From the NCBI GenBank assembly GCA_002450295.1, contig DJYX01000268.1, positions 4,391 through 9,869 on the forward strand: a stretch of DNA of 5,479 nt, in the 5' to 3' direction. The notes under the pieces are model-generated. The model was not told the DNA's origin and ran no database searches. It saw only the letters and a list, made by a program, of their open reading frames with translations. Below, in pieces: positions 1 to 5,479 of the stretch (its first letter is position 1; every line of letters begins with the position of its first letter). This DNA comes from Deltaproteobacteria bacterium UBA6967. GTDB taxonomy: Bacteria; SAR324; NAC60-12. Made by a program: the position numbers and the translations under genes.

Positions 1-483
1 ATCACTTACATGCACAACACCTCGGAAAACCACGCCAAGATCGCTCAGGCTGTACAAGCCATGCTCAAGCGCAACCTTGGAATCAACATCAGAATCGAAA
101 ACCAGGAATGGAAAGTCTACCTGAAGTCAACTACCCAACCCGATGCCCCACATCTATTCCGCTTTGGCTGGTGCGCTGACTATCCAGACGCCAACAACTG
201 GCTGATGGAAGTATTCCACCCAACCAAGTCCACCAATCGCATTCGTTGGCAAAACAGCGAATACGCCCAGTTGACCGAAAAAGCGATGGGTTCGACAGAT
301 CCGAGTGAGCGCATCCAACTCTACCGTCGAGCCGAGCAGATCCTCAACGAAGAAGAGGCTGCGATTATTCCGCTCTACTTCTACACTTCCAAGTACCTGA
401 TCAATTCTCGGCTGAAAGACTGGTATCACATGGCGTTGGGTGGACAGCAGATCCGCTACTGGCGCTTGACGGGACGCCCATGA
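1..483 (+). CDS. oppA: OppA-type oligopeptide ABC transporter substrate-binding protein, C-terminal part (5' end outside window)
   Basis: This is the C-terminal 160 residues of a family 5 extracellular solute-binding protein. The frame is open at base 1, so the ATG at base 10 is an internal methionine, not the start. Counting from the first codon, the hallmark NQEWKVYL lies at about 34-41, GWCADYPDANNW at 56-67, and the closing strand IIPLYFYTSKYLI at 122-134. Enteric OppA has the same landmarks (NQEWK, GWCADY, IVPVYYY). In Salmonella OppA the Asp of WCAD (Asp419) binds the peptide's free amino terminus. Its equivalent here is Asp60 (bases 178-180), which supports peptides as the substrate. 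The protein would act outside the inner membrane, docking on OppB-OppC. The signal peptide cannot be seen. The stop lies 10 bases before oppB, so the two are probably cotranscribed. DppA- or MppA-like relatives are possible alternatives, but NQEWK favours the Opp branch. Confidence 0.93.
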   Translation: MTYMHNTSENHAKIAQAVQAMLKRNLGINIRIENQEWKVYLKSTTQPDAPHLFRFGWCADYPDANNWLMEVFHPTKSTNRIRWQNSEYAQLTEKAMGSTDPSERIQLYRRAEQILNEEEAAIIPLYFYTSKYLINSRLKDWYHMALGGQQIRYWRLTGRP

Positions 484-493
484 TTCCAAGCCA

Positions 494-1411
494 ATGCTGA
501 ACTTCCTGGTGCGGCGATTGGGTAGCGGTGCCCTGTCGCTGCTCGTGATCGCTGCCCTCGTCTTTCTACTACTGAAGGCACTCCCTGGGGGGCCTTTCGA
601 CACAGAAAAAAGCCTCCCACCTGAGATCCTGCGCAATATCGAAGCCTATTATGGCTTGGATAAGCCACTCTGGGAGCAGTTTGTGCGCTACGTTGGTAAT
701 GCCCTGCAAGGAGATTTGGGCGTCAGCTATTCCCAACGGGATCTACCTGTCATCGACCTGATCGTGCAACGCCTGCCAATCTCACTGGAACTTGGCTTCT
801 ATGCCATGCTCTTTGGAATCTTGTTTGGGCTGCCACTGGGAGTCCTTGCAGCTGCATACCATAACAAACTACCAGATTATGTAGCCACCTTGCTGGCTGT
901 TTTGGGCACTAGCATCCCCAACTTGGCGCTGGCCCCAATGCTGATCCTCTTCTTTGGACTCTTTCTTAAATGGCTACCCATTGCTCGCTGGACGACCTGG
1001 GATTCCAAGGTGCTACCAACGCTTGCTTTAGGGCTGGGCATTGCGGCAGTGATTTCCAGGCTGACTCGTTCCAGCATGCTCCAAGTCATTCAAGAAGACT
1101 TTATCCGTACAGCTCGAGCCAAAGGACTTTCAGAAATTTCTGTCCTTGGTCAGCATGCACTCCGCAATGCCTTACTCCCTGTGCTTACTATCATGGGCCC
1201 CATTTTGGCTTATCTGCTCACGGGCACTCTGGTGGTGGAAGAGATCTTTGCTATTCCTGGTTTGGGAAGTTACTTCATCACTAGCATCAGTAACCGTGAC
1301 TACCCCGTCGTCATGGGCATCTACCTGCTCTATGGATTTCTGATCATTCTCATGAACACCCTAGTAGACATCCTCTACGCCTGGGCAGATCCAAGGATTC
1401 GATTAGAATGA
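494..1411 (+). CDS. oppB: Oligopeptide ABC transporter permease OppB
   Basis: This inner-membrane permease of 305 residues (enteric OppB has about 306) forms half of the peptide channel with OppC. The N-terminal membrane helix is at about 10-30. It is followed by PGGPF at 31-35 and LPPEILRNIEAYYGL at 41-55, a stretch closely matching enteric OppB. Further helices lie at roughly 98-122, 130-158, 172-192, 227-248 and 275-295. The cytoplasmic coupling (EAA) loop runs from about 200 to 235, with FIRTARAKGL at 203-212 and HALRNALLPVL at 221-231, and contacts an ATPase subunit. LVVEEIFAIPGLG (246-258) and the final DPRI are also typical. ATG 494 is the only plausible start: no in-frame start codon precedes it in the gap. 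It has no recognisable Shine-Dalgarno sequence, so translation probably depends on coupling to the preceding gene, which stops 10 bases upstream. Confidence 0.96.
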   Translation: MLNFLVRRLGSGALSLLVIAALVFLLLKALPGGPFDTEKSLPPEILRNIEAYYGLDKPLWEQFVRYVGNALQGDLGVSYSQRDLPVIDLIVQRLPISLELGFYAMLFGILFGLPLGVLAAAYHNKLPDYVATLLAVLGTSIPNLALAPMLILFFGLFLKWLPIARWTTWDSKVLPTLALGLGIAAVISRLTRSSMLQVIQEDFIRTARAKGLSEISVLGQHALRNALLPVLTIMGPILAYLLTGTLVVEEIFAIPGLGSYFITSISNRDYPVVMGIYLLYGFLIILMNTLVDILYAWADPRIRLE

Positions 1412-1433
1412 CCATCTTCCCCATGACCCATCC

Positions 1434-2372
1434 ATGATTGAAACTTCTGCCTCACCGACCATCAGTAAAAGTCTCAATCGGCTTGCTTTCCGACGGTTCG
1501 CCAGAAACCGATTGGCATTGAGCAGTTTTTTGTTTCTGCTGATTCTTTTTCTAGTTGCCATCTTCGTTGATTGGCTCGCTCCGCGACACTTCGCTGAAGA
1601 GGACTTCCTCGCTACCTATCTGCAACCCGGAGAAGAAGAATTCCTGCTAGGTACCGACTTTTTGGGTCGTGATGTCTGGAGCCGGATCCTCTATGGGGCT
1701 AGAATTTCACTAACAGTTGCGATCTGTGCCGCTCTAGCAAGCTTTATCATTGGTGTCAGCTACGGGTTGGTTGCTGGCTACTACGGGGGCAAGCTGGATG
1801 AATGGATGATGCGGTTTGTTGACATTCTCAATGCAGTTCCCACTCTGCTGTTTGTGATCCTGATAATGGTCTATTTTCGTGCAGGGAATCCAGACGAGTT
1901 CACCGGATTCAAGGCGATCTTCTATGAATGGGATAGTCAATTGGGAGGCCTGCTTTCCATTTTCATCGGAATCGGGCTGACTTCTTGGGTAAGGATGGCT
2001 CGGATTGCCCGAGCAGAGACCCTCTCGCTACGGCGCCGAGAATTTATCGAAGCTGATCTCGTGCAGGGCTTTGGGGTGCCAACTATTCTTTTTCGTCGCC
2101 TGTTTCCCAATCTACTGGGAACTTGTATCGTCGCTGAGTCTGTCGCGATTCCGGATTACATCATCTTCGAGTCGGTGCTGAGCTTCATTGGACTGGGAGT
2201 CAATCCACCTGTTCCAAGTTGGGGCGCAATGATTTCTGAAGGACTGGAAGGAATTCGTTCCTACCCTCACCTGATTTTAGCTCCAGCAACCGCAATGACC
2301 CTGACTGTTCTGGCCTTCAACTTTGTAGGAGATGGCCTGCGTGATGCCTTTGATCCCAAGTTACAGGACTGA
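1434..2372 (+). CDS. oppC: Oligopeptide ABC transporter permease OppC
   Basis: This is the second channel subunit, 312 residues against about 302 in E. coli. A basic N-terminal segment (FRRFARNR, 19-26) precedes membrane helix 1 at about 28-48. The family signature LGTDFLGRDVWSRILYGARISL spans about 72-93. Further helices lie near 95-115, 128-148, 172-186, 226-250 and 280-300. The coupling loop is REFIEADLVQGFG at 202-214 and RRLFPNLLG at 221-229, where the usual EAA reads EAD and the usual LPN reads FPN. SFIGLG (250-255), PSWGAM (261-266) and GDGLRDAFDPK (299-309) are conserved. Compared with E. coli OppC as I recall it, about 20 extra residues lie between two helices around 149-170, on the predicted periplasmic side. 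ATG 1434 is 22 bases after the oppB stop and has no clear Shine-Dalgarno. An in-frame stop at 1404 excludes a much longer protein. Confidence 0.95.
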   Translation: MIETSASPTISKSLNRLAFRRFARNRLALSSFLFLLILFLVAIFVDWLAPRHFAEEDFLATYLQPGEEEFLLGTDFLGRDVWSRILYGARISLTVAICAALASFIIGVSYGLVAGYYGGKLDEWMMRFVDILNAVPTLLFVILIMVYFRAGNPDEFTGFKAIFYEWDSQLGGLLSIFIGIGLTSWVRMARIARAETLSLRRREFIEADLVQGFGVPTILFRRLFPNLLGTCIVAESVAIPDYIIFESVLSFIGLGVNPPVPSWGAMISEGLEGIRSYPHLILAPATAMTLTVLAFNFVGDGLRDAFDPKLQD

Positions 2373-3362
2373 ATGGCTCAAACCCCCTTACTACAGTTGG
2401 AAAATCTGAAAGTTGACTTCCTACTGCGTAGTGGAAAAGTGACCGCAATCAATGAATTGGATTTGCAACTGGAACGAGGAAAAACACTTGGGTTGGTTGG
2501 AGAGTCTGGTTGTGGCAAGTCCCTGACAGCCTTGGCGATTATGGGACTAATCAGTTCACCCGGAAGAATCACAAGCGGAGAAATTCACTTTGCTGGAGAA
2601 GACCTACTGAAACTCTCGGAACGAAAACGAAGAGAACTACGCGGCAACCAGATCTCAATGATTTTTCAGGACCCTAGCTCGGCTCTGAATCCTGTACTGA
2701 CGATTGGCAAGCAAATATCTGAACCACTACGTCGTCACAAGGGTTTCTCACTCAACCGTGCTCGTGAGCGAGGCTTGTCGCTACTCAGCGAAGTCGGGCT
2801 GCCCGACCCTGAGCGGCAATGGTCACGCTATCCGCATGAGTTGAGTGGAGGCATGTGTCAACGGGTGATGATTGCCATGGCCTTGGCCTGTGAGCCAGCA
2901 TTGTTAATTGCCGATGAGCCAACCACTGCACTGGACGTCACGATTCAGGTCCAGATTCTTCACCTGTTGCGCCAACTGCAAAAGCAACACGGGATGGCCC
3001 TGCTCTTCATCAGCCACGACCTTCGGGTGATCGCTGAAATGGCCGATCGGGTCGCAGTGATGTATGCCGGAGACATCATTGAAGAAACCTCGGTTCGGGC
3101 AATTTTCGAACGTCCACGGCATCCCTACACCCGTGGGCTACTCAAATCAAGACCCAGTCTAACGGAGATCTCAGGCCAACGAGAAAGACTCTACCATATT
3201 CCAGGAAATGTTCCTGCCTTGCAGGAGTTATCCGAGGGCTGCCGCTTCCTCGATCGTTGTCCCTGGCCAGGACCCGACTGTTCCGTCAAGATACCTGAAT
3301 TATTGGGTTTCTCACATCGGAGCCGTTGTTACCGCTGGTACGAATTCCCTCAGGATACCTGA
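2373..3362 (+). CDS. oppD: Oligopeptide ABC transporter ATP-binding protein OppD
   Basis: This cytoplasmic ATPase subunit has 329 residues (about 337 in E. coli). It pairs with OppF and hydrolyses ATP to drive import. All nucleotide-binding elements are intact: Walker A GESGCGKS at 43-50, Q-loop Gln99, signature LSGGMCQR at 157-164, Walker B ALLIADEP at 176-183, D-loop TTALD at 184-188 and switch His215. The signature is followed by Cys162 where enteric OppD has Arg. The C-terminal peptide-transporter extension (HPYTRGLL at 250-257, IPGNVPAL at 276-283) carries four cysteines, at 290, 296, 303 and 319. In DppD/OppD structures this pattern ligates a [4Fe-4S] cluster. The ATG follows the oppC stop directly (TGAATG). 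A weak AGGA at 2365-2368 is only 4 bases away, so translation is probably coupled to oppC. DppD is the closest alternative name; the enteric-like OppB sets the Opp label. Confidence 0.95.
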   Translation: MAQTPLLQLENLKVDFLLRSGKVTAINELDLQLERGKTLGLVGESGCGKSLTALAIMGLISSPGRITSGEIHFAGEDLLKLSERKRRELRGNQISMIFQDPSSALNPVLTIGKQISEPLRRHKGFSLNRARERGLSLLSEVGLPDPERQWSRYPHELSGGMCQRVMIAMALACEPALLIADEPTTALDVTIQVQILHLLRQLQKQHGMALLFISHDLRVIAEMADRVAVMYAGDIIEETSVRAIFERPRHPYTRGLLKSRPSLTEISGQRERLYHIPGNVPALQELSEGCRFLDRCPWPGPDCSVKIPELLGFSHRSRCYRWYEFPQDT

Positions 3363-3363
3363 G
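3349..3363 (+). promoter_or_regulatory. Hairpin over the oppD stop and oppF ribosome binding site
   Basis: CTCAGG (3349-3354) and CCTGAG (3358-3363) are perfect reverse complements separated by the 3-base loop ATA. The left arm contains most of the only Shine-Dalgarno candidate for oppF, AGGA at 3352-3355, which is 8 bases before ATG 3364. The right arm contains the oppD stop codon TGA (3360-3362). If the hairpin folds in the mRNA it would hide the oppF ribosome binding site until a ribosome finishing oppD opens it, a classic arrangement for translational coupling. The complementarity is seen directly. Function is inferred, and a 6-base stem can occur by chance. Confidence 0.45.
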
Positions 3364-4368
3364 ATGAAAAGTTCCTCCTCTTCCAAAACTTCTATCCTCC
3401 GAGTGCAGGATCTACAGACTTACTTCCCTATTCGCCAAGGACTGCTAGGTAGGACAGTGGGCTTTGTCCGGGCAGTGGACGGAGTCAGCTTTGTGTTAAA
3501 TGCCGGTGAGACCTTAGGGCTAGTGGGAGAGTCTGGTTGTGGAAAGTCTACGCTTGCGCGCAGCTTGCTCTACCTCCATCCCCCCACCGGAGGAAGAGTC
3601 TGGCTGAAAGATACTGAACTCGGTGTGCTGAGTTCTACAGAGCTTCGGAAACAAAGACTGCGGATGCAGTTGATTTTTCAGAACCCCTACGCTTCTCTCA
3701 ATCCACGACTGACGATTGAAGAGATCATCAGCAGCGCAGCTTGCTATCATGGACACATCCGTGCCTCAGAGACTCAGGATTTTGCCACGAAGCTGCTGGA
3801 ACAGGTTGGGTTGCGATCCGAACATTTGAAACGCTTTCCGCACGAGTTTTCTGGTGGTCAACGTCAGCGTATCAGTATTGCCCGGGCGCTGGCTCTGCGT
3901 CCTGAAATCGTACTTTGTGACGAAGCGGTTTCCTCACTCGATGTCTCGATTCAGGCGCAAATTCTCAACCTATTGCTTGAATTACAACAACAACAAGGGT
4001 TGAGTTATCTGTTCATCAGTCATGACCTGGCAGTGATTCAGCATCTGGCAGATCGAGTTGCGGTGATGTACCTAGGCCGCATCGTGGAGATCGCCAACCG
4101 GAGGGAACTCTTCCAAACTCCTGCCCATCCCTACACACAAGCTCTTCTGCGGTCAATTCCCTCTGGAGATCCAAAGAACCGACGTCCTCTGGGTGAGCGC
4201 GTGCTCGCTGGGGATGTGCCGAGTCCTACCAAGCAGCATACTGGCTGCGTTTTTGCCGAACGTTGTCCGCAAGTGACCAGCGAGTGCCGCCAACAGCGAC
4301 CCGAATTTCGGCAAATCCGAACAGGCCAATTGGTAGCTTGTCACCATGCACGAATGGATTCTGCCTGA
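3364..4368 (+). CDS. oppF: Oligopeptide ABC transporter ATP-binding protein OppF
   Basis: This is the second ATPase subunit, 334 residues, the same length as E. coli OppF. An open frame extends upstream to an ATG at 3208, but that would overlap the oppD C-terminus by over 150 bases and encode unrelated residues. ATG 3364 has AGGA 8 bases upstream and gives the family length, so it is chosen. The N-terminus has a serine-rich leader (3-7) and then [15 protein letters not shown] (12-26), typical of OppF/DppF. Walker A is GESGCGKS at 55-62, Q-loop Gln106, signature FSGGQRQR at 162-169, Walker B IVLCDE at 182-187, and switch His220. After the catalytic Glu187 the sequence is AVSSLD rather than the enteric PVSALD. 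The C-terminal domain has HPYTQALL (255-262) and cysteines at 295, 301, 308 and 326, the same four-cysteine layout as OppD. The gene starts one base after the oppD stop. Confidence 0.95.
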   Translation: MKSSSSSKTSILRVQDLQTYFPIRQGLLGRTVGFVRAVDGVSFVLNAGETLGLVGESGCGKSTLARSLLYLHPPTGGRVWLKDTELGVLSSTELRKQRLRMQLIFQNPYASLNPRLTIEEIISSAACYHGHIRASETQDFATKLLEQVGLRSEHLKRFPHEFSGGQRQRISIARALALRPEIVLCDEAVSSLDVSIQAQILNLLLELQQQQGLSYLFISHDLAVIQHLADRVAVMYLGRIVEIANRRELFQTPAHPYTQALLRSIPSGDPKNRRPLGERVLAGDVPSPTKQHTGCVFAERCPQVTSECRQQRPEFRQIRTGQLVACHHARMDSA

Positions 4369-4381
4369 TCATTCGGATTTG
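4312..4381 (+). repeat. Bulged inverted repeat around the oppF stop codon
   Basis: CAAATCCGAA (4312-4321) is the perfect reverse complement of TTCGGATTTG (4372-4381). Directly inside it, CAGGC (4322-4326) pairs with GCCTG (4363-4367). In RNA this would make a 15-base-pair stem with a 4-base bulge on one side (4368-4371), enclosing about 36 bases that include a smaller CCAT/ATGG stem (4344-4347 with 4354-4357). The oppF stop (4366-4368) sits in the right arm. It could be a 3'-end or processing structure. It is not a standard intrinsic terminator, because the nearest T run (4412-4417) is 30 bases downstream. Confidence 0.35.
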
Positions 4382-4445
4382 ACATCCAAAGCAGACCTCG
4401 GCACGCTGAACTTTTTTCTGATACTTCACTCTTTAGGAGGATTTG
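4369..4445 (+). other. oppF-ltaE intergenic spacer with weak promoter signals
   Basis: This 77-base spacer is the only sizeable non-coding stretch. It contains an exact TTGACA (4379-4384), a consensus -35 hexamer, but no good -10 at 16-18 bases downstream: the 17-base position holds CACGCT, which matches TATAAT at only two positions. A T run (4412-4417) has no tight GC-rich hairpin directly in front of it, so I do not call a terminator. The spacer may carry a weak or regulated promoter for the aldolase, or may simply be read through from the opp operon. Confidence 0.3.
4435..4440 (+). promoter_or_regulatory. Consensus Shine-Dalgarno of the threonine aldolase gene
   Basis: AGGAGG lies 5 bases before ATG 4446. 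It settles the start: the TTG at 4443 would be only 2 bases away and so is unlikely to be used. It is the strongest ribosome binding site in the window, in contrast to the weak or absent ones of oppB, oppC and oppD, and suggests that the aldolase is translated independently of the opp genes. Confidence 0.85.
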
Positions 4446-5477
4446 ATGTGGATTGACCTGCGAAGCGATACTGTCACCAAACCAACCACCGAAATGCGCA
4501 AAGCCATTGCTGAAGCCGAGGTCGGTGATGATGTTCATCACGAAGATCCAACTGTACTTCGTCTAGAAGAGAAAACAGCCGCTATTCTAGGCAAGGAAGA
4601 GGCGGTCTTCATGCCTTCCGGCACGATGACCAACCAAGTTGGGCTACGCACTCACACTCAACCGGGTGATGAGGTGATTTTGGAGGCTCAGGCCCATATT
4701 TACTACTACGAAGGTGGTGGTCCAGCAGCGCTGTCTGGTGCTTCCTGTCGTCTGATTTCTGGAGACCACGGTGTCTTCACTGCTGACCAGTTGGTGAAAT
4801 CACTGCGCAAACCGGACGTCCACCATCCAATCACACGGCTGGTCTGCCTTGAGAACACTCACAATCGAGGGGGTGGACGAATCTATCCGCTGGAAGAAAT
4901 CCGTAAAATTGGTGTCGTTTGCCGAGAGCGTGACCTTGCGCTGCATCTGGATGGTGCTCGACTCTGGAACGCCAGCGTTGCGCTAGGCACACCAGAAGCT
5001 GAACTGGTATCTGACTTTGACAGCGTCAGCGTCTGCTTTTCTAAAGGCTTGGGAGCACCGGTCGGTTCAGCTCTGGCAGGTAGCAAAGCTTTCATTCAAC
5101 GAGCGCGTCACTTCCGAAAAATGTTTGGAGGTGGAATGCGACAGGCAGGCATCATCGCAGCCGGGGCTTTGTATGCCTTGGAAAATCACCGGGAGCGGCT
5201 CGCAGAAGATCATGCTAACGCACGCCTGCTGGCAGAAGGGCTGAGCCAGGTGGAAGGCATTGAGGTTGATCTGGACAGCGTGCAAACAAACATAATCGTT
5301 TTTCAGACGCCAGGGACTTCAGCTGCTGCCCTCTCGAAAGCTTTGGAGAAGGAATGGGTAGGGATGCTGGACTTTGGACCTGAAGCACTACGGGCTGTCG
5401 CTAACCTGATGGTGAGTCGTGAGCAAATTCAACAGGTTCCTGAGAAAATGGCCAAGGCACTGAAAAGCCTACGCTAG
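4446..5477 (+). CDS. ltaE: Low-specificity L-threonine aldolase (PLP-dependent)
   Basis: This cytoplasmic enzyme cleaves L-threonine and L-allo-threonine to glycine and acetaldehyde. It has 343 residues (333 in E. coli LtaE) and is complete. The N-terminus [12 protein letters not shown] (3-14) and [12 protein letters not shown] (26-37) are family signatures, and SGTMTNQ (58-64) is the phosphate-binding turn. His84 in [12 protein letters not shown] matches E. coli His83, which stacks on the cofactor. His126 in KPDVH matches E. coli His126. [10 protein letters not shown] (135-144) and HLDGAR (167-172, Asp169 facing the pyridine nitrogen) follow. Lys200 in [12 protein letters not shown] is the Schiff-base lysine (E. 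coli Lys197). [13 protein letters not shown] (227-239) and LAEDHANA (252-259) are also typical. The C-terminal block reads RAVANLMVS (316-324), where E. coli has RLVTHLDVS, keeping the Arg but not the His. ATG 4446 is chosen because AGGAGG lies 5 bases upstream. Stop TAG is at 5475-5477. Confidence 0.95.
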   Translation: MWIDLRSDTVTKPTTEMRKAIAEAEVGDDVHHEDPTVLRLEEKTAAILGKEEAVFMPSGTMTNQVGLRTHTQPGDEVILEAQAHIYYYEGGGPAALSGASCRLISGDHGVFTADQLVKSLRKPDVHHPITRLVCLENTHNRGGGRIYPLEEIRKIGVVCRERDLALHLDGARLWNASVALGTPEAELVSDFDSVSVCFSKGLGAPVGSALAGSKAFIQRARHFRKMFGGGMRQAGIIAAGALYALENHRERLAEDHANARLLAEGLSQVEGIEVDLDSVQTNIIVFQTPGTSAAALSKALEKEWVGMLDFGPEALRAVANLMVSREQIQQVPEKMAKALKSLR

Positions 5478-5479
5478 AG

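Noticed and set aside
10..12. ATG at base 10 as the start of a short 157-residue protein
   Set aside because: The frame is open to base 1, and the residues before it continue the OppA pattern; it is internal to a truncated gene.
154..636. Minus-strand open frame of 160 codons opposite oppA/oppB
   Set aside because: It has no recognisable motif, and it spans the junction of two well-supported genes on the other strand.
3262..3271. Palindrome CCTGGCCAGG inside oppD
   Set aside because: It lies in the coding sequence for the conserved cysteine motif, has no loop or repeat partner, and is short enough to be chance.
3208..3363. Upstream extension of the oppF frame to an ATG at 3208
   Set aside because: It overlaps the conserved cysteine-rich end of oppD, adds 52 residues unlike any OppF start, and ATG 3364 has a Shine-Dalgarno and gives the exact enteric OppF length.
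2499..3542. Identical 17-base stretch at 2499-2515 and 3526-3542
   Set aside because: It encodes the Walker A motif GESGCG in the paralogous oppD and oppF, so common ancestry and function explain it.
4301..4311. CCGAA-T-TTCGG palindrome near the oppF end
   Set aside because: A one-base loop cannot form an RNA hairpin without losing inner pairs, and it is inside coding sequence; it also overlaps the better-supported longer repeat.
4390..4417. Possible intrinsic terminator before the T run at 4412-4417
   Set aside because: Only a 3-base CAG/CTG pairing precedes the T run; no stable GC-rich stem abuts it.
4443..4445. TTG as start of the threonine aldolase
   Set aside because: It is only 2 bases from AGGAGG, while ATG 4446 is at 5 bases and matches the family N-terminus.

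Overview
The window is densely coding on the + strand and reads as an oligopeptide ABC-transporter operon in the canonical order oppA (3' end only) - oppB - oppC - oppD - oppF, followed 77 bases later by a complete low-specificity L-threonine aldolase gene (ltaE type). There are no tRNA or rRNA genes, no mobile elements and no CRISPR arrays. No non-coding stretch exceeds 80 bases.

The organism looks like a free-living heterotrophic bacterium of intermediate GC content (about half, by eye). The proteins resemble those of enteric Opp systems in order, length and motif, but are clearly diverged from them. That fits a proteobacterium or related Gram-negative lineage. I cannot name the taxon from the sequence, and 'Gram-negative' is itself an inference.

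Layout: 1-483, last 160 codons of the solute-binding protein, entering the window already open. 494-1411, OppB permease. 1434-2372, OppC permease. 2373-3362, OppD ATPase, starting on the base after the oppC stop. 3364-4368, OppF ATPase, one base after the oppD stop. 4369-4445, the only real intergenic gap, ending in a consensus ribosome binding site. 4446-5477, threonine aldolase, complete.

How they work together: the binding protein captures peptides outside the inner membrane and delivers them to the OppB-OppC channel, and the OppD-OppF ATPase pair drives import. Cytoplasmic peptidases (not in this window) would release amino acids, and the aldolase would split threonine or allo-threonine to glycine and acetaldehyde. 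The transporter-aldolase link is inferred from position only.

I found no evidence of an undescribed system. The points most worth checking are a perfect hairpin at the oppD/oppF junction that buries the oppF ribosome binding site, a bulged long-range inverted repeat around the oppF stop, an extra periplasmic loop of about 20 residues in OppC, and a variant C-terminal motif in the aldolase.
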